Source of the DNA: Bacteroidaceae bacterium
GTDB lineage: Bacteria; Bacteroidota; Bacteroidia; Bacteroidales; Bacteroidaceae
NCBI GenBank assembly: GCA_900765575.1
Contig: CAAFRW010000284.1
Coordinates: 1-36,505, forward strand
DNA: 36,505 nt
Direction: 5' to 3'
Position numbers and translations under genes: made by a program. Of the stretch, positions 34,848 through 36,505 are shown in pieces; position 1 is the first letter of the stretch; every line of letters begins with the position of its first letter. The notes below the pieces were generated by a model, which saw nothing but the letters and a program-made list of their open reading frames with translations, did not search any database and had not been told where the DNA came from.

Positions 34848-36404
34848 ATGAAGAAATTATTATTAATATTGTCATTAGTATTGGCATTCTTTACTTCATG
34901 TTTTGAAGATGAAGGAAATTATAATTATAAAAAAGTCGGTGATATCACTATTGAAGGAATTGATAAATCTTATTTGAAATATTCTTATGTAGGTGATTTG
35001 TTGGAAATTGCTCCTAATATAGAAAGTAATTATACCAATTTGGATTATGCCTGGTACATTTGGGACGAAGCAAGTGCATCTATTGGAGCAAAAGAAGAAA
35101 AAGAGATGATATTAATTAGTTCAGAGAAAAACTTATCTTATGAGGTTGACCTGCTCCCGAAGGTCTATTCGTTAATGTTGAAAGTTACGGATAGAACAAC
35201 AGGATATTCGTCTTCGTATGTGGCTAATTTAGAAGTATCAACTAAGTTTCAACGTGGTTTTTATATATTGAAAGAAAATACGGAGGGAAACAGTGATGTG
35301 GATTTGCTATTCTCGGATGAAGAACCTTTAATTGCGGATGTGCTGAAAACGATGGGACAAGAACCTGTGTTGGGAAGTCCACTGGCTTTAAATATTGTTT
35401 ATAAAAATGGGTATATTATTCCAGGAACCAATAATACTGGAGAATGTAATTCTTTGTGTATTTCAACAAAGAGTAAGCGAATAGCCTTCTATAATACAAA
35501 TGATTTCACTAAAGTGCATGACAATAGTGATGTAGTATACAGAGGTTTGGGTGAAAACGAGGAACCATATACGGCTTTTACTTGTTGGCTGTCCAATTTT
35601 TTTATTTCCAATAGAGGTGCAACCATTAGCTATACAGCTGAAATGATGCCATCGAGTGGAATTTTTGGTACGAACTCAGGAAATGGTGGAAGTCCACATG
35701 TGGCTATGGTTAAATATGATGCAATGGGCGGTGGAACGTGGATGGCTATGTTTTGGAACCAGCAAAAGCAGCTTATAGACTATGCTGACCCTATGTGGAT
35801 GGCGCATTCTGTAGGAGATTATGATAATGGTGAATATCCTACAGAAGGTATGGAGTGTGTGATGTGTGGTGCCTCACTTTCTAATCATCCTTATTTATGC
35901 TATTTCTTGTTGAAAGACACACAAGGAAGGAAATATTTGTATGAGGCTAATGCGATTACTATGTCAACCAATGAACGGGTAGAATTGGATGCATCCTCTA
36001 AAGTGGCCAATGCTACATGTTATGCTACAAATGTTTTTACAGCGAATTATTTATATTACATCTATGATAATCAGTTGTATGCTTATAATCTCGCGGATAA
36101 AGTTGATGCAGACCAACCCATGACTTTAAGTGGAATTCCCGCTGGTGAGCAAATTACACATCTTTCTTATCAGTGGTTACAATGTGCAGCCGATGAAGAA
36201 GAGGGCTATAATTTTGTAAATTTAGTTGTAGCAACTCAGACAGGAGACACTTATAAAGTGTATATGTATGATATAGTAGGTGGTGAACCTCGGAATTTAG
36301 TAAGAACTATTGAGGGAAAAGGAAAATTCTGCGCAATGAGATATGTTACTCCCCGTTTTTATACTCAAGATTGGAGTACTCCTGACCACTGTTCTATTTA
36401 TTAA
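34848..36404 (+). CDS. PKD-like family surface lipoprotein (SusE-position protein)
   Basis: A 518-residue lipoprotein with lipobox FFTSC (Cys18) followed by FEDEGNYNYKK, the same acidic opening as the paralogue at 1522-3144. The N-terminal Ig/PKD-like domain (about 40-140) contains NLDYAWYIWDEAS and LPKVYSLMLKVTDRTTGYSS. The rest is beta-rich with repeated aromatic strands (FYILKENTEGNSDVDLLFSD). It starts 7 bp after the DUF4843 gene and is the last gene of the operon in this window. It is probably a ligand-binding accessory lipoprotein at the cell surface. It has no thioredoxin gene immediately after it, unlike the first operon. Confidence 0.86.
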   Translation: MKKLLLILSLVLAFFTSCFEDEGNYNYKKVGDITIEGIDKSYLKYSYVGDLLEIAPNIESNYTNLDYAWYIWDEASASIGAKEEKEMILISSEKNLSYEVDLLPKVYSLMLKVTDRTTGYSSSYVANLEVSTKFQRGFYILKENTEGNSDVDLLFSDEEPLIADVLKTMGQEPVLGSPLALNIVYKNGYIIPGTNNTGECNSLCISTKSKRIAFYNTNDFTKVHDNSDVVYRGLGENEEPYTAFTCWLSNFFISNRGATISYTAEMMPSSGIFGTNSGNGGSPHVAMVKYDAMGGGTWMAMFWNQQKQLIDYADPMWMAHSVGDYDNGEYPTEGMECVMCGASLSNHPYLCYFLLKDTQGRKYLYEANAITMSTNERVELDASSKVANATCYATNVFTANYLYYIYDNQLYAYNLADKVDADQPMTLSGIPAGEQITHLSYQWLQCAADEEEGYNFVNLVVATQTGDTYKVYMYDIVGGEPRNLVRTIEGKGKFCAMRYVTPRFYTQDWSTPDHCSIY

Positions 36405-36413
36405 AGTAAGAGA

Positions 36414-36462
36414 TAAAAAGAACTGTCATTAAATAGAACTTTTTTGATGATAGTTCTTTTTA
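36414..36462 (+). terminator. Intrinsic terminator of the second SusCD operon
   Basis: TAAAAAGAACT (36414-36424) pairs with AGTTCTTTTTA (36452-36462), with extra pairing TCAT/ATGA inside, ten bases after the PKD-like stop codon. It separates this operon from whatever lies beyond 36505. The last 40 bases contain TATCTTTA, a near-match to a -7 element, but no callable gene. Confidence 0.75.
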
Positions 36463-36505
36463 TATAGAATACTATCTTTAGTGCAGTAACTTTATACAGT
36501 TATGA

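Overview
The window reads as a chromosome segment from a gut-type Bacteroidales bacterium (Bacteroides/Parabacteroides-like; the genus is an inference). The evidence is two SusC/SusD outer-membrane uptake operons, FecR/ECF-sigma signalling, many lipoproteins with SPII signals, and several promoters carrying the Bacteroidota -7 element TAnnTTTG. No rRNA, tRNA, CRISPR array or insertion sequence was seen.

Layout. (1) 0.2-8.5 kb, minus strand: an operon SusC - SusD - DUF4843 lipoprotein - PKD-like lipoprotein - TlpA-like thioredoxin lipoprotein. The SusC gene is out of frame in a run of eight C/G; one extra base restores a 1031-residue protein. (2) 8.5-8.9 kb: a divergent control region with a perfect 28-bp palindrome and a second diverged copy 181 bp away. 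(3) 8.9-14.6 kb, plus strand: two secreted GH127 (beta-L-arabinofuranosidase family) enzymes; the first carries an extra C-terminal HExxH metallopeptidase-like domain. (4) 14.6-15.0 kb: a tandem palindromic repeat and a bidirectional terminator. (5) 15.0-16.8 kb, minus: a TPR-transmembrane-AraC regulator. (6) 16.9-22.3 kb, plus: methyltransferase-like protein, PduO-type cobalamin adenosyltransferase, DUF2795 protein, a large TonB-receptor-like barrel, a small porin-like barrel. (7) 22.6-28.1 kb, plus: ECF sigma factor, FecR anti-sigma, then an SLBB polysaccharide-export protein and a Wzz-type chain-length protein with their own promoter. (8) 28.1-29.1 kb: a long control region holding a terminator, a 17-bp inverted repeat, five operator-like sites phased about 22 bp apart, a sigma-54-type promoter, and a C8 tract. 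(9) 29.1-36.4 kb, plus: a second SusC (with STN signalling domain) - SusD - DUF4843 - PKD-like operon, clearly AT-richer than the rest, closed by a terminator.

How it fits together. Region 1-5 looks like a polysaccharide (or glycopeptide) utilisation locus: surface SusCD binds and imports a beta-L-arabinofuranose-bearing ligand, GH127 enzymes trim it, and the TPR-AraC protein is the likely regulator. The fused metallopeptidase-like domain suggests that the ligand may be an arabinosylated protein such as plant hydroxyproline-rich glycoprotein; that is a hypothesis. The most striking signal is that both SusC genes carry a long G/C homopolymer in a linker, and in both cases nine bases is the in-frame state (one copy reads 9, ON; the other reads 8, OFF). 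This points to slipped-strand phase variation of two nutrient transporters, although a homopolymer sequencing error must be excluded for the OFF copy.
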